Origin: Beroe ovata
Taxonomy: Eukaryota; Ctenophora; Nuda; Beroida; Beroidae
Reading direction: 5' to 3'
Length of the DNA stretch: 19,057 nt
Assembly (NCBI GenBank): GCA_946803715.1
Contig: CAMPET010000280.1
Coordinates: 14,616-33,672 of the forward strand
The notes beneath the pieces were generated by a model that saw only the letters and a list, made by a program, of their open reading frames with translations, ran no database searches and had not been told where the DNA came from. The first letter of the stretch is position 1, and each line of letters begins with the position of its first letter. The position numbers were made by a program, and so were the translations under genes. Below are positions 18,601-19,057 of this stretch, piece by piece.

Positions 18601-18991
18601 TTGCTACCAGTAAGCCGGAGTGTTTATTATAAATGATTGCCATATGAAACGATGCAGTTCAAGCAAAACGATCTATGCCTCTCGACGTTGAACTGATCGA
18701 TTATCAAGGCTACATAGATTAATACGGGTGATAGATGAATCAATCTCTCATTCTCTCGCTGTGCTCAATCACTCAGCTGATCGGTGATCAGCCTCCTGAA
18801 CCTACTATCGATTGATTCCCCGTCATTATATGGTTCACTGCGCCAATATAAAGTACATTGAATAGTAGGAATGAAGTATACGGATGGCAAATGGATTATA
18901 TTAGCTCACGCACATTATCTTTCAGATCATTGGAGAAAAACAGGCTCGAACGATTTGATCATGTGTTACGTTACAAGAAACTGGAAAACTG
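12318..18991 (+). CDS. Leucine-rich-repeat protein, 5' part (signal peptide, LRRNT, about 7 LRRs), continues past window
   Basis: Exons: 12318 (or 12417)-12634, 17087-17284, 17467-17538, 18321-18455, 18926-18991; the gene runs off the right edge. Every intron is in phase 2 after a Leu/Val codon, with GTGAG or GTTAG donors. The second ATG at 12417 opens a textbook signal peptide (MVFVLMIVALVPWSNC). An LRRNT cap follows, with Cys at 31, 40, 42 and 55 of that form. LRRs follow the LxxLxLxxNxL pattern: VVILDLSYNDISDI, LYLDYNKITEL, LSHLSLGANRLTEF and VSLEKNRLERF. The 72-base phase-2 LRR exon at 17467 (24 residues, one repeat) is characteristic of LGR/RXFP-type receptors and related extracellular LRR proteins; the deciding C-terminal exons are outside the window. 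Intron 1 (about 4.45 kb) contains an antisense GPCR gene. Whether it is a receptor, adhesion protein or secreted protein is unresolved. Confidence 0.88.
12635..14046 (+). other. LRR intron 1, 5' section
   Basis: No exon seen. It contains a short TG run at about 13268, a 14-bp tandem duplication (catgactaaagcg) near 13195-13222, and the presumed 3' UTR of the antisense GPCR near 13838-14046. Confidence 0.55.
13838..13843 (-). terminator. Candidate polyadenylation signal of the GPCR gene
   Basis: TTTATT on the + strand reads AATAAA on the minus strand, about 200 bases past the GPCR stop codon. The position is plausible, but the motif is common by chance in AT-rich DNA. Confidence 0.45.
14047..15657 (-). 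CDS. Class A (rhodopsin-like) G protein-coupled receptor, intronless
   Basis: Single-exon gene of 536 residues with seven hydrophobic helices: TM1 about 17-42 (N32 as the helix-1 Asn), TM2 about 52-74 (D64), TM3 about 93-121, TM4 about 133-155, TM5 about 197-227, TM6 about 247-273, TM7 about 303-328. C93 at the start of TM3 and C169 in the second extracellular loop can form the conserved disulfide. TM7 ends with intact NPVIY (322-326). Two core motifs are changed: S117-R118-L119 replaces D/E-R-Y, and W262-N263-I264-P265 replaces CWxP. N-glycosylation sequons lie at residues 3 and 179. A long, Ser/Pro/acidic cytosolic tail (about 205 residues) ends in a basic stretch. The overall pattern resembles invertebrate peptide receptors of the FMRFamide type; the ligand is unknown. 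The start is the ATG at 15657, just before TM1. The gene lies antisense in intron 1 of the LRR gene. Confidence 0.9.
   Translation of the reverse strand: MSNLTQYFPLSSTDAVAATLLSVSGVFGVPANILSCYCFWRTQVPRRTNTIYFKTAYMTITTIDALICLSQLPVIESLLTGRRGQFFSHNVGCKLWVILWRSLTMTSVFLVAQLSMSRLAVLAYPRLRIPFRYVLFPPAVFTIVMVAVSVTYLADFIQIEYFPTVTASCIFVGGRGGFNYTEAFLKPIPLPPSVLRADIISNILSSCSLGLPFVPIAISFVLSIVYLNRAKNSRVNKGNKRASVHRYATNTIIFVTLMYLVWNIPTVIFLVIRIYRTVKLTEHNDSMTLHEVHRIINPTSIDKFYFRLVVEVGCVALNSALNPVIYLWRLRSFREVFFGTKSSGRRAVQDSPSGGGNIAVTFTPVGMTVHNASTLSSNAGSDVELVVMKESELMSDDPTGLLFINRDACAGYHGNKQELVLSPIVEEYHVKSEEIFRPPCEWRDPSVEQVIDTMRPADSYSPPTGWQDGSTGSFNMSPQEVEAIQAKIWDTFAACVASAAAETRARDDHDLHDGKRPVYFRTHKIKIRKSERSHSI
15658..16200 (-). 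promoter_or_regulatory. Probable GPCR upstream region with CACGTG sites
   Basis: Upstream of the GPCR ATG on the minus strand there are CACGTG sites at 15945, 16170 and 16191, and a CCAAT-type motif (gaccaatagc) near 16055. No TATA element stands out. Regulatory function is inferred from position. Confidence 0.35.
16621..16719. repeat. 22-bp TG-rich minisatellite
   Basis: Units of tctgtgtctgtgtgtttgta plus tg (with g/a variation) are repeated about three to four times. ORFs through it on both strands are low-complexity artefacts. Confidence 0.8.
16938..16968. repeat. Short hairpin in LRR intron 1
   Basis: agtagcgttacc and ggtaacgctctact pair over 12 bases with a two-base bulge and a five-base loop. 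Confidence 0.6.
17087..17284 (+). CDS. LRR gene exon 2 (about 2.5 repeats)
   Basis: The acceptor is tatacctcctcag and the donor GCTCT|gtgagt. The exon is 198 bases, phase 2 to 2. It encodes LTLNGCGVEEIAADFF, IVNLRRNKLRAVPSM and VVILDLSYNDISDIGPF. Confidence 0.9.
17467..17538 (+). CDS. LRR gene exon 3 (single 24-residue repeat)
   Basis: The acceptor is atgcacacag and the donor GTCTT|gtgagt. The exon is exactly 72 bases, phase 2 to 2: (L)YLDYNKITELKSGDIGNLT then ALSV. Confidence 0.9.
17659..17869. mobile_element. Small MITE-like element with about 30-bp terminal inverted repeats
   Basis: The left end 17659-17688 and right end 17840-17869 share ggaatgg...ggggaagggtcccaaa in inverse orientation with two mismatches. 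The core of about 150 bases is non-coding. No clear target-site duplication was seen. Confidence 0.8.
18151..18267. mobile_element. Near-perfect 55-bp foldback element
   Basis: Left arm 18151-18205 starts tcgcgcgctatagttcaaac. Right arm 18213-18267 is its reverse complement with two mismatches. The loop is ggactcc (7 bases). It lies 53 bases before the next LRR exon. Confidence 0.92.
18321..18455 (+). CDS. LRR gene exon 4 (about two repeats)
   Basis: The acceptor is gtgatcctcacag and the donor CTCACTGT|gtgagt. The exon is 135 bases, phase 2 to 2. It encodes (L)SMTNNLLEKVHPDALSPN and LSHLSLGANRLTEFPLLNQL. Confidence 0.9.
18456..18925 (+). other. LRR intron 4
   Basis: 470 bases with no repeat or coding element that I can recognise. 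Confidence 0.6.
18926..18991 (+). CDS. LRR gene exon 5 (one repeat), gene continues past the window
   Basis: The acceptor is acattatctttcag and the donor AACTG|gttagt. The exon is 66 bases, phase 2 to 2: (V)SLEKNRLERFDHVLRYKK then LEN. The gttagt donor is less usual than the gtgagt of the other exons. Confidence 0.83.
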
Positions 18992-19057
18992 GTTAGTTTC
19001 ACAATCTATATACCACCGCAGTATTACTGCACTTACACAGCATCGCTACACTGCCAC

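Overview
This is a piece of a metazoan nuclear genome, almost certainly from an invertebrate. The protein-coding sequence is split into short exons (about 66 to 200 bases) with GT..AG introns, both strands carry genes, and CA/TG microsatellites and small inverted-repeat elements are common. A single 'n' sits in two of the microsatellites, as in a draft assembly. I cannot fix the species from the sequence. Nothing here is bacterial, viral or plasmid-like.

There are two host genes on the + strand. The first, from the left edge to 5390, is the 3' half of a SLC12A9-type cation-chloride cotransporter-related gene. I could chain eight exons with fully consistent splice phases to a stop codon, giving 420 residues from the last membrane helices through the cytosolic C-terminal domain. 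The second, from about 12.3 kb to beyond the right edge, is the 5' part of a secreted or membrane leucine-rich-repeat gene: a signal peptide and LRRNT exon, then four LRR exons, with every intron in phase 2. That exon style is known from LRR-containing receptors of the LGR/RXFP type, but its C-terminal part lies outside the window.

Each host gene carries an intronless gene on the opposite strand inside one of its introns. Intron 6 of the SLC12A9-like gene holds a 360-residue type II membrane glycosyltransferase of family GT8 (2556-3638, minus). Intron 1 of the LRR gene holds a 536-residue class A-like seven-helix GPCR (14047-15657, minus). This repeated arrangement, a single-exon antisense gene nested in an intron of a multi-exon gene, is the main structural theme of the window and suggests insertion of retrocopies or intron-poor genes.

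Between the two host genes (about 5.4 to 12.3 kb) I see no confident gene. That stretch holds diverged duplications, palindrome arrays, a MITE-like element with roughly 100-bp terminal inverted repeats, CA/TG tracts and a 108-bp near-identical duplication beside assembly Ns. One minus-strand candidate terminal exon (9427-9705) encodes an unassigned cysteine-containing peptide. Two further inverted-repeat elements lie in LRR introns, hairpins lie in SLC12A9-like introns, and a dense CACGTG cluster plus a 39-bp tandem repeat lie in the last SLC12A9-like intron.

I found no clearly new multi-gene system. The items most worth following are the two nested antisense genes, the CACGTG (CLEAR-like) array in a SLC12A9-like intron, the tandem splice donor at 1982/1986, the GPCR's altered core motifs and the orphan exon.
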